Shown here: positions 26,179-35,170 of the stretch, in pieces
Layout of the letters: the number at the start of each line of letters is the position of its first letter
How positions within the stretch are numbered: position 1 is the stretch's first letter
Assembly (NCBI RefSeq): GCF_021245735.1
Contig: NZ_JAJISB010000008.1
Span: 169,090-233,089, forward strand
Length of the DNA stretch: 64,000 nucleotides
Reading direction: 5' to 3'
Origin: Brevibacillus daliensis
GTDB taxonomy: Bacteria > Bacillota > Bacilli > Brevibacillales > Brevibacillaceae
Made by a program: the position numbers and the translations under genes
Notes under the pieces: model-generated
The model's database searches: none
Told to the model about the DNA's origin: nothing
Seen by the model: only the letters and a program-made list of their open reading frames with translations

Positions 26179-27111
26179 ATGAGCATGAACATAGATCATG
26201 GGGACAGGATGGAATCTGGTCAGGTACTAGACAGAGATGCAGTCTTAAGGGCAATCGAAGGCTCGCTAGCGATGATAGAATTTGATCCGCAAGGCAAGGT
26301 TCTTTGGGCTAATCATTATTTCGCGGAAACTATGGGATATGATAGTGATGAAATAGTAGGATTGATACATAAGCAATTTTGTACGACTGATTTTGTTACG
26401 AGTAGAGAATATCGTTTGTTTTGGGAAAATTTGCGAAGCGGTAATAGTTATCAAGCTAAAATTCAGCGCGTAGCGAAAGACGGAACACTTCTTTGGTTGG
26501 AAGCGTCCTATATGCCTGTGTTCAATGATGAGGGTAATACAATAGCTATTATTAAAATAGCTACGGACATTACAGTAAGGGAAAAAACAATTTCTGAGAT
26601 CGCAACTGAATTACAAGCAATGGCTGAGAGTCTTCGAAAGCGGGCTGAAGAAGGAATTACCAAAAGTAGAGAAGTTGTTACATATACGGAAAAGCTAGTG
26701 GAAGAATCGAATGAGAATCTAAACGTTCTAGCAACATTAAAAACTCAAGCAGAATCAATTCAGACGATAGTTAAAACCGTGCGAAGTATCGCAACCCAAA
26801 CCAACATTTTGGCATTAAACGCTGCCATCGAAGCTGCAAGAGCTGGCGAACATGGTAAAGGGTTTAATGTAGTAGCGGATGAAGTCCGTAATCTGGCTAA
26901 ACGTGTTGAGGTCGCGATTCAAGAAGTTAGTTCTCAGATAGATGGAATTACCAATGAGGTGATAAAAGTTAGTACGGGTACTGAGCACTCTCAATCAGGC
27001 TTACAAGAAAGCCAAATCTTGATCGAAAAAGCAGTAGAAGAATTTGCTGGGATTGGGACAGCTTCACAAGAGCTTGATCTAAAGGCGAAAGACTTTAAGA
27101 AGATGTTGTAG
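26179..27111 (+). CDS. Soluble PAS-domain methyl-accepting chemotaxis-like protein
   Basis: A 310-residue cytoplasmic receptor with no membrane helix. Residues about 20-130 form a PAS sensor ([20 protein letters not shown], then a PAC motif with ATDITVREK). About residues 150-300 form a short MCP signalling domain, with the hairpin tip [20 protein letters not shown], which docks CheA/CheW. The methylation helices are truncated relative to transmembrane receptors. ATG at 26179 gives correct spacing from AAGGAGAG; that at 26173 is too close. It probably senses redox, a gas or a small ligand through PAS. Monocistronic. Confidence 0.85.
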   Translation: MSMNIDHGDRMESGQVLDRDAVLRAIEGSLAMIEFDPQGKVLWANHYFAETMGYDSDEIVGLIHKQFCTTDFVTSREYRLFWENLRSGNSYQAKIQRVAKDGTLLWLEASYMPVFNDEGNTIAIIKIATDITVREKTISEIATELQAMAESLRKRAEEGITKSREVVTYTEKLVEESNENLNVLATLKTQAESIQTIVKTVRSIATQTNILALNAAIEAARAGEHGKGFNVVADEVRNLAKRVEVAIQEVSSQIDGITNEVIKVSTGTEHSQSGLQESQILIEKAVEEFAGIGTASQELDLKAKDFKKML

Positions 27112-27204
27112 TCGCTCAAGAAAAAACAGCTTTTCCTAGTAAATTTTGATAGAGGAGATTTTTCAGTCTGAACACAAATATACATGTAAAAATGGATTTG
27201 ATCA

Positions 27205-27249
27205 TAGAGAAAAGCCGATTCTAGTGATTAGAATCGGCTTTTCTCTATG
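27205..27249. terminator. Bidirectional terminator
   Basis: A perfect stem of about 18 bp (ATAGAGAAAAGCCGATTC and complement) around TAGTGATTA, with A/T runs on both sides, separates convergent genes. Confidence 0.85.
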
Positions 27250-27258
27250 AATAGGGGA

Positions 27259-28236
27259 TTAGGAAACACGCTTATCTGGTTGATATCCAAGATGCTGTTG
27301 CAGAGTTTTAATGATTTCATCAAGTTGACCGTCATCTAGTTGATAATAATAGATTCCATTAATATGGATATCTGATCCAGCAAGCTGCATTTTTTCAATT
27401 TGAAGCTGCGAATGATTTTTTCCAAATTGTAATAGATCATACATCTCCGTTCTGGTCAGATTTGTTTTAATATGATCACCCATAGCGTCCAATATGGCAC
27501 CGGATTTGGTTATAGTAGAGAAAGATAATGTTTTATCGAGAATGGCCTCCATAATTAATTGCTGTCGTTTTCCACGTTCTGCATCGCTATCGATTTTACG
27601 TGTACGTGCGAGTGCGAGTGCTTCTTCCCCGTTCAATGTTTGTAACCCTTTTTCTAGACGAATCGCACCAGGTCTGTCATTACTGTCCTGTTCTTTAAAG
27701 GTTATAGGAACATCAACCTCTATACCATCTAATACGTCAATGAGAGAAACAAATCCTTCGAAATCCAGTTTTACATAATAATCAATGGGTATATCAAGTA
27801 ATCCTTCAACCGTTTCAACTGTTCCGTCAACTCCGCCAAATGCGTGGGCATGTGTGATTTTATCTTTTTTCCCTTCTACTGGGATATATACATAAGAATC
27901 GCGAGGTATGCTAACCAACTTTATTGTTTGCTTTTGCTTATTGAATGTAGCAAGCATTAGTGCATCTGATCTTACTGCTTTTCCATACTGATCTTTTCTG
28001 TTTTCACTTTGATCAACACCAATAAATAGTACAGAAAAGCTATCTTGAATGTTGTCCTTTTCGTCATCTCGTACGACTGAATTTTCGCCACGGTTTAATT
28101 CCTGAAACATGTTGTTTTCAGCCGCAACTGCTTTTTGATATAGGTAATACGTAAAGCCGGCAGCAGAGAAGAGAAATAGAATAACGGGAATTAGACAAAG
28201 CCATAAAATCCATTTCTTTTTAATACGTTTTTTCAT
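27259..28236 (-). CDS. LytR-CpsA-Psr (LCP) family cell-wall ligase
   Basis: A 325-residue membrane-anchored enzyme: basic N-terminus, one membrane helix (about residues 10-30), then an extracellular LCP domain. Family signatures are SVLFIGVDQ, ALMLATFNKQ, SIPRDSYVYIP (phosphate-binding Arg/Asp), KITHAHAFGG and LARTRKIDSDAERGKRQQ. LCP proteins transfer teichoic acid or other glycopolymers from undecaprenyl carriers to peptidoglycan. ATG at 28236 follows AAAGGTGATG. It is divergent from a polysaccharide deacetylase, in keeping with an envelope theme. Confidence 0.9.
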   Translation of the reverse strand: MKKRIKKKWILWLCLIPVILFLFSAAGFTYYLYQKAVAAENNMFQELNRGENSVVRDDEKDNIQDSFSVLFIGVDQSENRKDQYGKAVRSDALMLATFNKQKQTIKLVSIPRDSYVYIPVEGKKDKITHAHAFGGVDGTVETVEGLLDIPIDYYVKLDFEGFVSLIDVLDGIEVDVPITFKEQDSNDRPGAIRLEKGLQTLNGEEALALARTRKIDSDAERGKRQQLIMEAILDKTLSFSTITKSGAILDAMGDHIKTNLTRTEMYDLLQFGKNHSQLQIEKMQLAGSDIHINGIYYYQLDDGQLDEIIKTLQQHLGYQPDKRVS

Positions 28237-28458
28237 GAAGAAATCATCACCTTTTTTCTAGCTGGTAGATAGTTTATCAGTTTTCAGGCTTTTTTTTGTT
28301 ACAAATAGGTAACAATAAGTAAACAAAGGGAATTACCAAATTGCAGTAAAAAAATGTATAAATTTTTATGAAATGTTACTTTTCCTTAACCCTTTTTTCC
28401 AGGTAATCAATTAACCTAGAGATACAAACGTTGAAGCTAGGGAAACGGAAGTGAAAAA

Positions 28459-29307
28459 ATGTCAGCAGCGAGACAGCACGATACACACAAAAAAAGAACA
28501 GGTTCAAAAAAAAGGAAAAGACTTGCTATAACAGTAATAGTAACATTTTTATTAAGCTTAGGTGGATTTTTTGCTATTCAAACCTATCAATCCGTAGCGG
28601 TAGCTTCTGAATTACAAGAGATTTCCAATTACCAAGCAAGTAGTCATCTGATTACTGAGTATAACAGAATTGTACCCTCAGAGTGGGATGGGAAAGAGAG
28701 GAAAGTCATTTATTTAACCATCGATGACGGACCTAGCCAATTTACAGAGGAAATTCTTGATATCTTACATAAAGAAAATATAGATGCTACATTTTTTATG
28801 TTAGGTAACAACATGAATCGATATCCTGAATCAGTGAAGCGATTAGTAAAAGAAGGTCACTATCCAGGGCTTCATTCCATGACACATGGATACAAAAACT
28901 TGTATAAGCATGGGCCACAAGCATTTATTAACGAGATGAAGCAGGCTCAAGCCATCGTAAAGAAATTAACAAATGTGACTCCTACCATTATTCGAGCTCC
29001 GTTTGGAAGCCATCCTCAAGTCACTGACAACTTTCGAGATGCAATTGTTCAGGCAGACTTAAAAATGTGGGATTGGACTATTGATTCATATGATTGGAAA
29101 CTACCTAACCAACCAAATAAAATCACAGAGACCGTCAAGAAAGGATTAAAAAAGCCGACAGAGGTTGTATTGCTGCACGAAAAACCACAAACCATCGTAG
29201 CATTACCGCACATCATAAAAGCAGCGAAAGATATGGGTTATGAATTCGAAGTTTATAATCCAGCTGAGCACGCCTCCGTTAACTTTTGGAATGACCAGAG
29301 ATTATGA
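28459..29307 (+). CDS. Membrane-anchored polysaccharide deacetylase (NodB fold)
   Basis: A 282-residue carbohydrate esterase family 4 enzyme. It has a basic N-terminus and an N-terminal membrane helix (about residues 24-42), then a NodB domain. IDDGPSQFTEEIL carries the catalytic/metal Asp pair, and GLHSMTHGY supplies the metal histidines (H-S-x-x-H). RAPFGSHP and VVLLHEK complete the pocket. Likely N-deacetylates peptidoglycan sugars, as PgdA-type enzymes do. The gene overlaps the next lipoprotein gene (ATGA), suggesting translational coupling. Confidence 0.88.
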   Translation: MSAARQHDTHKKRTGSKKRKRLAITVIVTFLLSLGGFFAIQTYQSVAVASELQEISNYQASSHLITEYNRIVPSEWDGKERKVIYLTIDDGPSQFTEEILDILHKENIDATFFMLGNNMNRYPESVKRLVKEGHYPGLHSMTHGYKNLYKHGPQAFINEMKQAQAIVKKLTNVTPTIIRAPFGSHPQVTDNFRDAIVQADLKMWDWTIDSYDWKLPNQPNKITETVKKGLKKPTEVVLLHEKPQTIVALPHIIKAAKDMGYEFEVYNPAEHASVNFWNDQRL

Positions 29308-30032
29308 GAAATCGGGAGAGAAGAAATCGAAAAAGAACAAGAAGAATTCTGGAATTGATCATCGTCTCAGTAATGATTGTTGGGATTCTACAGGGTTGCG
29401 AACCTAAAGCGGAAAAAGAGGTTTTTAAAACGTTTCAAAATGCGTTACACCTGGAAGAAAAAATCCCTCAAAAAATGAAGGAATGGCAAGAAGCTGAAAA
29501 GATGAATGCCCACTTATACCAACAGATCATGCAGGTTGGTAAAAAGAGTCGCGAAGAAGCAACCTCATTGATTACCAAAGCCTTACAGTTAGCTGATAAG
29601 AGAGGGCAGTTGATGGCCGATCAAGTTAGTATGTTTGATACGGTATGGAATGAAGTTCAGAAAAATGAAAAGAAGATTAAGCAACTCAAAGATTCGGTTA
29701 CCAGGAACGAGGCAATGAATATCATGGCCCTCTTTAAAGAAAGACAAGAAACCAATAAGCAAATTGATGTTGCATATCAGGAAGCATTACAAACTGAACG
29801 GAAAATGTATCAACAGCTTTTAACCAAGGAAACAACAATCAAAGCAATTCGAGTAGAAATCCAACAAGTTAATCAATTGTTTAATCATGTTACCTCACTT
29901 CAACAACAGTTTAATGATCAAACCAAAAAACTAAATGAGGCAAAGGATTGCATTAATAAATCAAAAGATATTTCCAAAAAAGGGGTACAATCTGCACATA
30001 ATTTGCAGGTTGTGCCTTTATTTTTTTATTAG
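29304..30032 (+). CDS. ykyA: YkyA-type putative cell-wall-binding lipoprotein
   Basis: A 242-residue lipoprotein with a lipobox GILQGC (Cys32) after a very basic N-terminus, followed by an almost wholly helical, Lys/Glu/Gln-rich coiled-coil body. The pattern (F-x-x-L-x-x-E-x-x, QQLYQQIM, KERQETNKQIDVAYQ) is that of YkyA, annotated as a putative cell-wall-binding lipoprotein in Bacillus. The last codons (GVQSAHNLQVVPLFFY) coincide with an intrinsic terminator, so the natural C-terminus may have been altered by a frameshift or the terminator is simply read as coding. Coupled to the deacetylase. Confidence 0.75.
   Translation: MRNRERRNRKRTRRILELIIVSVMIVGILQGCEPKAEKEVFKTFQNALHLEEKIPQKMKEWQEAEKMNAHLYQQIMQVGKKSREEATSLITKALQLADKRGQLMADQVSMFDTVWNEVQKNEKKIKQLKDSVTRNEAMNIMALFKERQETNKQIDVAYQEALQTERKMYQQLLTKETTIKAIRVEIQQVNQLFNHVTSLQQQFNDQTKKLNEAKDCINKSKDISKKGVQSAHNLQVVPLFFY
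29984..30030 (+). terminator. Terminator overlapping the 3' end of ykyA
   Basis: GGTACAATCTGC pairs with GCAGGTTGTGCC (12 bp with G-U pairs) across ACATAATTT, followed by TTTATTTTTTTA. The stop codon of ykyA lies after the T run. Confidence 0.8.
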
Positions 30033-30136
30033 TTTTGTTCGTTAAAATTTTATGTACATGAATTTGCATAATAGTTTCCGGTTTTTTCCCATGAACCTGT
30101 TCATGAACTTGACTTTACACATGTATAAAAGTAAAA

Positions 30137-30153
30137 TGAATGATAGTCAGTCA
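30137..30153. promoter_or_regulatory. TetR operator copy 1
   Basis: TGAATGATAGTCAGTCA is an inverted repeat (TGAATGA/TCAGTCA, one mismatch) 19 bases before the tetR start. It matches the site upstream of the SMR genes. Confidence 0.6.
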
Positions 30154-30172
30154 TATGAAAGGAGGATATTGG

Positions 30173-30754
30173 TTGGATAATAAAAAAGAACGAATTATTC
30201 ATGCTGCCATCGAGGTTTTCCGTAGGCAGGGAATTGAGAAGACAAAAATATCAGATATCGTAAAAGTAGCTGGGATCGCACAGGGCACCTATTACTTGTA
30301 TTTTCCATCTAAACTATCCGTTATGCCTTCGATTGCAGAAGTAATGGTAGAGAAAATTATTGGAGCTGTTCAAGATCAAGTAGAAGAAAATGCTCCTTTT
30401 TCCGATAGGCTTAGGCAGTTAGTAGATGTTGTATTTGCTCTTACAAAAGATTACCGCGATATTTTTGCACTCATCTATGCTGGATTAGCCTCCACAGAGC
30501 ACCTGAAGGAATGGGAATCAATTTATGCTCCGTATTATTCCTGGATGAGCACTTTTCTACTTGAAGCCAAAGAAGCTGGTTCTATTCGGTCTTCTCTTCA
30601 ACCAGTGTGCACGGCAAAGCTGGTTATTGGTGTGATAGAGTCTGCAGCCGAGCAAATTTATTTGTATGACAATAGTAGTGAAGAGAATGCAGCCATACAA
30701 AAAAGAGAAGTTCTATCTTTTTTGGGTCATGCCCTCGGTATTCAAAGCCGATAA
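30173..30754 (+). CDS. TetR/AcrR family transcriptional repressor
   Basis: A 193-residue repressor. The N-terminal helix-turn-helix is typical (RIIHAAIEVFRRQGIEKTKISDIVKVAGIAQ, then GTYYLYF). The C-terminal ligand domain is all-helical and unassigned. TTG at 30173 follows AAAGGAGG at correct spacing; an upstream ATG at 30140 lies within the operator. The same TGACTGA-type palindrome stands before this gene and before the paired SMR exporter genes downstream, so it probably represses itself and the exporter and is released by the exported cation. Confidence 0.88.
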   Translation: MDNKKERIIHAAIEVFRRQGIEKTKISDIVKVAGIAQGTYYLYFPSKLSVMPSIAEVMVEKIIGAVQDQVEENAPFSDRLRQLVDVVFALTKDYRDIFALIYAGLASTEHLKEWESIYAPYYSWMSTFLLEAKEAGSIRSSLQPVCTAKLVIGVIESAAEQIYLYDNSSEENAAIQKREVLSFLGHALGIQSR

Positions 30755-30782
30755 GAGTGCCCCGGTTTTTTTGAACTAAAAA

Positions 30783-30799
30783 TGACTGATATTCAGTCA
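30783..30799. promoter_or_regulatory. TetR operator copy 2
   Basis: TGACTGATATTCAGTCA is a palindrome with perfect 7-base arms and a 3-base centre, just upstream of the first SMR gene's ribosome binding site. Confidence 0.7.
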
Positions 30800-30813
30800 G
30801 GAAGGTGATTGTT

Positions 30814-31152
30814 ATGAATAAATCGTGGTTTTACGTCATGATGACATGTTTGTTCGAGCTACTTTGGGTATATGGGTTTAATGTTGCCGAATCTTGGTGG
30901 CATTGGACTATCATTATCGTTATTATCTTGGTGGATTTTCAATTCTTGGCGAAAGCTTGCGAAAATTTACCGACAGGTACCGTTTATGCGATTTTTGCGG
31001 GACTTGGTACAGTAGGAACTGCTTTAATGGATGTCTTCTTATTTGGAGGAAGCTTTAATCTAGGCAAGATATTTTTTATGGGCGTACTACTGGTTGGAGT
31101 AATCGGATTGAAACTGGCTGACAATAAAGAGGAGAAAGGAGTTGCCTCATAA
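30814..31152 (+). CDS. Paired SMR exporter subunit, YkkC-like
   Basis: A 112-residue four-helix small multidrug resistance protein. The conserved membrane glutamate is Glu15 (CLFELLWVYG). GTVYAIFAGLGTVGT and GVLLVGVIGLKL are the family signatures; length and the charged tail match YkkC of B. subtilis. It is followed, with stop/start overlap at 31152, by a second SMR gene, as in YkkC/YkkD heterodimers. ATG at 30814 follows GGAAGGTGA. The substrate may be guanidinium or quaternary cations; no guanidine riboswitch was seen, control being by TetR. Confidence 0.85.
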   Translation: MNKSWFYVMMTCLFELLWVYGFNVAESWWHWTIIIVIILVDFQFLAKACENLPTGTVYAIFAGLGTVGTALMDVFLFGGSFNLGKIFFMGVLLVGVIGLKLADNKEEKGVAS

Positions 31153-31466
31153 TGGGATGGTTATTTGTTTTTTTAGCAGCAGCTAGTGAAATGGTTGGTG
31201 TCATTGGATTAAATAAATATAGCCAAAACAAATCATTAGCAAATGTTGCCTTGTACATGGGAGGCTTCGGGCTTTCTTTTATTCTGTTATACGCATCTTT
31301 CGAGTACTTACAAGTAAGTATTGCGTATGCAGTATGGATAGGTGTAGGCACAGCAGGCGCAGTTTTATTAAACATGCTATTTTTCGGAGAATCAAGGAGT
31401 TTGGCACGTATGCTAAGCCTGATTATCATCATTATTGGGGTAACGGGGCTAAAAGCATTCTCATAG
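31152..31466 (+). CDS. Paired SMR exporter subunit, YkkD-like
   Basis: A 104-residue SMR protein with Glu13 (AAASEMVGVIGLN) as the central proton/substrate site, four helices and the signature SIAYAVWIGVGTAGA. It starts at the final base of the preceding SMR stop codon (ATAATGG), so the two are translationally coupled and probably form an antiparallel heterodimer. The operon ends in a strong terminator. Confidence 0.85.
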   Translation: MGWLFVFLAAASEMVGVIGLNKYSQNKSLANVALYMGGFGLSFILLYASFEYLQVSIAYAVWIGVGTAGAVLLNMLFFGESRSLARMLSLIIIIIGVTGLKAFS

Positions 31467-31490
31467 AAAATAGAATAGGGAAAAGAAATC

Positions 31491-31541
31491 AGTAAAAGGA
31501 ACATTTGCTCTTTTTTAATAGGGCAAATGTTCCTTTTACTA
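31491..31541. terminator. Terminator of the tetR-SMR unit
   Basis: AGTAAAAGGAACATTTGC pairs with its complement at about 31523-31540 in a stem of 18 bp or more. Confidence 0.8.
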
Positions 31542-31763
31542 TCCTTTGTCATTTGAAGTTCTTCCTTGTTTTCTTATCAAGATATTTATCAACTCCTAAC
31601 TATTACTCCCATCATTTAGGAATAACACAATAAAGAACATGTAAACTGTAAACAATGAAAAAGATACACAATTTAAATTAATCTGATACGGATGGGAACC
31701 TTTTACATATAAACAACGTAATAATTGATAGGACAGATAAAAGAAGGCAAGGTGAGAGAAGAG

Positions 31764-32336
31764 ATGGGAGAAAAACCGGTAAAAGTTGCATTGATTTGTG
31801 GAGAAAATTGTGATGGAGAGACATTTGCTTTACGCTCAACACTCGAATACTTTGGGGCCCAGGTTATGACTTATTGGATAGGGCGACCAAATGACTTGAT
31901 AGCTGTATTAAATGGCGAGAATCTTTACGATGACGTCTCCTACATCGTGTTATGTTTTCATGGTGACGAGGGAGAGCTTATCATGCAAGAGCTTGGTGAC
32001 GAGGTATATGAACCAGGTGAGCCACAGGGGAATTTTTCCAGTAAAGAAATATTGAAATATGGTGACTTCGCAGGAAAAAAGGTAATTGGAAATGGTTGCA
32101 CACTGGGAGATCCCGCTTTGGCTCATGCATTTATTGAAAAAGGCGCGAGTTGGTATATTGGTCCAGATGACTATCCATATGGCAATTCAGCATTGTTATT
32201 TGCCATACATTTCTTCTATGAAGTGCTGGAAAATGAACAGAGCGATAAGGAAGCATTCGAACAAGCTATTAAAATAGATCCAGAAAAAATGGAAATGTAT
32301 AAATGGTACTCGAATGAAAAGTGTATAGAATGGTAA
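31764..32336 (+). CDS. Unassigned protein with caspase/CHAT-like His-Cys pattern
   Basis: A 190-residue cytoplasmic protein. An N-terminal strand-helix unit (VKVALICGENCDGETFALRS) is followed by a hydrophobic strand ending in His66-Gly (YIVLCFHGDEGE), a strand KKVIGNG then Cys112 (GNGCTLG), and a helix plus strand AHAFIEKGASWYIGPDDYP, then NSALLFAIHFFYEVL. The order strand-HG, strand-G-C-x-x-G, F-x-x-x-G-A-x-x-x-x-G, then FY-x-x-L is that of clan CD (caspase/gingipain/CHAT) hydrolases. I infer a His66/Cys112 dyad. A class I amidotransferase-like fold is an alternative. It stands alone. Confidence 0.55.
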   Translation: MGEKPVKVALICGENCDGETFALRSTLEYFGAQVMTYWIGRPNDLIAVLNGENLYDDVSYIVLCFHGDEGELIMQELGDEVYEPGEPQGNFSSKEILKYGDFAGKKVIGNGCTLGDPALAHAFIEKGASWYIGPDDYPYGNSALLFAIHFFYEVLENEQSDKEAFEQAIKIDPEKMEMYKWYSNEKCIEW

Positions 32337-32428
32337 CCTGTTTAACAATGAAGGAGTGAGTGAGATAAGCCGATGATAAGAATGAATGGAATTTTCATAT
32401 ATTTTATCGAAAGAAGGAGATGTAAGTA

Positions 32429-32956
32429 TTGAAAAAAGTTACATTCTTTATCGGTGCATTACTTATTATTGCCAGTCTGCTTTTGATGACGATAAGTACC
32501 TCGTTTTTTAGTATCCAATGGCAAAACATTGGTCAAATCGTTGGTATCTATTGGCCGTCCATTTTTATGCTACCTATCGCAATCATCTTACATATTATCC
32601 ACTTCAGTAAGGTTGACTCGAATGGAGATATTCTGATAGGGGCTGGATTTCTATTAATTGCGAGTTTCTTTTTTCAAATATCAATGCTTTATAATATTTG
32701 GGGCTATATGTGGCCAGGAACCCTTCTCGCTATTGCATTCGGAATGTTTGAAGCGATGTTATTAGGTAAAGACAAGTCTAAACTGATTATTCCAGCTAGT
32801 ATCTTAAGCTTGTTATCACTAATTTTCTTTGCTTCAACGATAGGAAAGTTACTAGATCAGTTTGATGCAAGGTACATTGTTGCGATTCCACTTTTGTTGG
32901 TTGGTGTAGCAATTATTATCATGGGTATTTACTCGTCTAGAAAAAAGAGATTTTAA
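32429..32956 (+). CDS. LiaI/LiaF-like polytopic membrane protein
   Basis: A 175-residue protein with six hydrophobic segments and very short loops. The alternating pattern IGQIVGIYWPSIFMLPIAIIL and IWGYMWPGTLLAIAFGMFE resembles the W-P-containing helix pairs of LiaI/LiaF-type and DUF5668 membrane proteins. TTG start follows GAAGGAG at 32416. It is 93 bases after the caspase-like gene and may be co-transcribed, as no terminator intervenes. It lacks the cytosolic domain of LiaF. Function unknown. Confidence 0.6.
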   Translation: MKKVTFFIGALLIIASLLLMTISTSFFSIQWQNIGQIVGIYWPSIFMLPIAIILHIIHFSKVDSNGDILIGAGFLLIASFFFQISMLYNIWGYMWPGTLLAIAFGMFEAMLLGKDKSKLIIPASILSLLSLIFFASTIGKLLDQFDARYIVAIPLLLVGVAIIIMGIYSSRKKRF

Positions 32957-32979
32957 GATAGTTTATGATTCAAAGAAAA

Positions 32980-33010
32980 AGTGTTGGACGATTGGTCCAA
33001 CGCTTTTTTG
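32980..33010 (+). terminator. Terminator after the LiaI-like gene
   Basis: AGTGTTGGAC pairs with GTCCAACGCT (one G-U), followed by six T. Confidence 0.75.
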
Positions 33011-33393
33011 ATGGATAAGAAAGTATAAAATTTTGAGGGACGTTGATGCAAGTAAGAGGGGCCCCACATACGTAAAGGCTTATTCAAGCATATTGTCCAC
33101 AGTTGGATCAATCGTAAAATCAGGCATGAAGCCCGCATATTTCACTTCAAATACGCATGCCTCAAATCATGGCAGAGTTTTGTTATAAAACTTTTAGTTA
33201 AATTAATAGATCCTTTTGCAACTATCAGGGTGTTAGTGTAATAAAGCTCAATCAAATAAGCAGAATTTATTATAAAAACCGCATTAGACCGATAACTTGT
33301 TTGAATATTTTAATTTTTTAGATTCCTTCATCGTTTCCACATATTTTTTGTTTATAGTAATTTGTAATAGGAAATGAAGTGGAGGTTCTAGGA
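33011..33393. other. Intergenic region, no gene seen
   Basis: AT-rich upstream region of the multicopper oxidase gene. No frame with a ribosome binding site and no clear copper-regulator operator was seen. Confidence 0.4.
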
Positions 33394-35013
33394 ATGAAAG
33401 GTAAGCTCAAAATCATATTGGCGATTGGTGCGATTAGCATACTAATGACTGGCTGTTTAAGTTCAGGTGGTACAGATGGAATGGTGGGCATGGATCATTC
33501 CAAAATGAACATGGATGGCTCCAAAAAGACTTCGGAGAGTACGTCTATTTCAAAGGCTAATGCAGATAATATATTGCTTACGAAAGAAACCCCAATAGTG
33601 GACGGTAAGGAATATACCATTACTGCACAAGCGAGTAATCTGAAGGTATCTGATGATACGACTCTGCCTGTATGGACATTCAACAATTCTGTACCCGGTC
33701 CAGAGATTCGTGTCAAAGTGGGCGATACGGTCAAAATTAATTTGAAAAATGAACTTGAAGAACCTGTATCGATTCATTGGCATGGTTATCCTGTTCCGAA
33801 TAACATGGACGGGATTCCTGGGGTGACACAAGATGCGGTTGTGCCAAGTAAAAAATTTAATTATGAATTTAAGGCCACCATTCCAGGTACCTACTGGTAT
33901 CATTCGCATCAAGACAGCGTTAATCAGCTCGATAAAGGGCTTTATGGTTCTCTGATTGTGGAAGATCCTAATGAGAGCTACGATCAGGATTACACGCTTA
34001 TGCTAGATGAATGGATGAGTTCTGGTAATATGGATATGAGCAACATGGAAGGCATGGATCATCGTCAAATGAACATGGGTACGAAGGATGACGCGAATCA
34101 AAGCGAAATGAACATGAGTGAAACGGGAAGTATGAAAGGTCACGATATGAGCATGTATGATCTGTATACAATCAATGGGAAAAGCGGTAATGCGGTAGAT
34201 AAGCTAGTCGTTAAAGAGGGCGACAAAGTTCGATTTCGCCTCATTAATGCGGGTTACCTCACGCATACCATGCATCTCCATGGGCATGAATTCAAGGTAA
34301 TTGCCTCAGACGGACAGCCTGTGAATAGTCCTGCTGTCATTACGGATCAAGGGATTGCTATCGCTCCAGGTGAGCGGTATGATCTAGAATTTACAGCAAA
34401 CAATCCTGGATCTTGGCTGCTTGAAGAGCATGGAAGTGACGACAGAGTGAAAAACTTAAGAGCCATAATTGCATACGAAGGTTCAACAGTACAGACCGAT
34501 GCATCGAACGCATCCGAAAAGTTACCGCAATTCGATCTTATGAAATACGGTAAACAAGGCGAGACCAAGTTCTCCTTGAATCAATCCTTTGATCAAGACG
34601 TTCTTCTGAATCTGAATACCGAAATGAAGGATGGGGAGATGGTTTACACCATCAATGGAAAGGTTTTCCCAGATACAGATCGCATTAAGGTCGAATCAGG
34701 GGATAAGGTGAAGGTTACTTTTGTGAATGAATCCAAGACCGATGATCATCCCATGCATCTTCACGGACATTTCTTCCAAGTTCTAAGCAAAAATGGTCAA
34801 CCGCTTGAAGGAGCACCTGTCATAAAAGATACACTCAATGTGAAGCCAGGCGAACAATATGTTATGGCTTTCGAAGCGGATAATCCAGGGGATTGGATGT
34901 TCCATTGCCACGATTTGCACCATGCATCTGCGGGTATGGTAACCGATGTCATGTATAAAGACTTCAAAAGTAACTACACACCTGACCCAAGAGTGGGCAA
35001 CAAACCAGAATAA
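33394..35013 (+). CDS. Multicopper oxidase lipoprotein with Met-rich insert
   Basis: A 539-residue extracellular lipoprotein (lipobox LMTGC, signal residues 1-19). It has three cupredoxin domains with all copper-binding motifs: IHWHGYP, WYHSHQ, HPMHLHGHFFQ and FHCHDLHHASAGM (type 1 Cys-His). Two Met/His/Asp-rich stretches, one after the lipobox (DGMVGMDHSKMNMDG) and one mid-protein (about residues 205-250, MDMSNMEGMDHRQMNM), resemble the Met-rich cuprous-ion-binding region of CueO. This points to Cu(I) oxidation/copper tolerance. ATG at 33394 follows GTGGAGG. Copper-themed small genes and a two-component system follow. Confidence 0.9.
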   Translation: MKGKLKIILAIGAISILMTGCLSSGGTDGMVGMDHSKMNMDGSKKTSESTSISKANADNILLTKETPIVDGKEYTITAQASNLKVSDDTTLPVWTFNNSVPGPEIRVKVGDTVKINLKNELEEPVSIHWHGYPVPNNMDGIPGVTQDAVVPSKKFNYEFKATIPGTYWYHSHQDSVNQLDKGLYGSLIVEDPNESYDQDYTLMLDEWMSSGNMDMSNMEGMDHRQMNMGTKDDANQSEMNMSETGSMKGHDMSMYDLYTINGKSGNAVDKLVVKEGDKVRFRLINAGYLTHTMHLHGHEFKVIASDGQPVNSPAVITDQGIAIAPGERYDLEFTANNPGSWLLEEHGSDDRVKNLRAIIAYEGSTVQTDASNASEKLPQFDLMKYGKQGETKFSLNQSFDQDVLLNLNTEMKDGEMVYTINGKVFPDTDRIKVESGDKVKVTFVNESKTDDHPMHLHGHFFQVLSKNGQPLEGAPVIKDTLNVKPGEQYVMAFEADNPGDWMFHCHDLHHASAGMVTDVMYKDFKSNYTPDPRVGNKPE

Positions 35014-35170
35014 CCCAAACGTCCATTTTTGCTGCTGACGATGGGTTATCATAGTAGCTTAGTGGTAGAGTAGCTACATGTTTTCTCTATGCTTTCAACA
35101 CGGTTTCTACACAATCATCCCATACAATACAGTTATATTAAATTGGATTTAGGAATGGGAGGGTGTTCAG

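Noticed and set aside
30754..30814. Guanidine (ykkC) riboswitch before the SMR genes
   Set aside because: The 60-base gap is too short and contains only the TetR palindrome.
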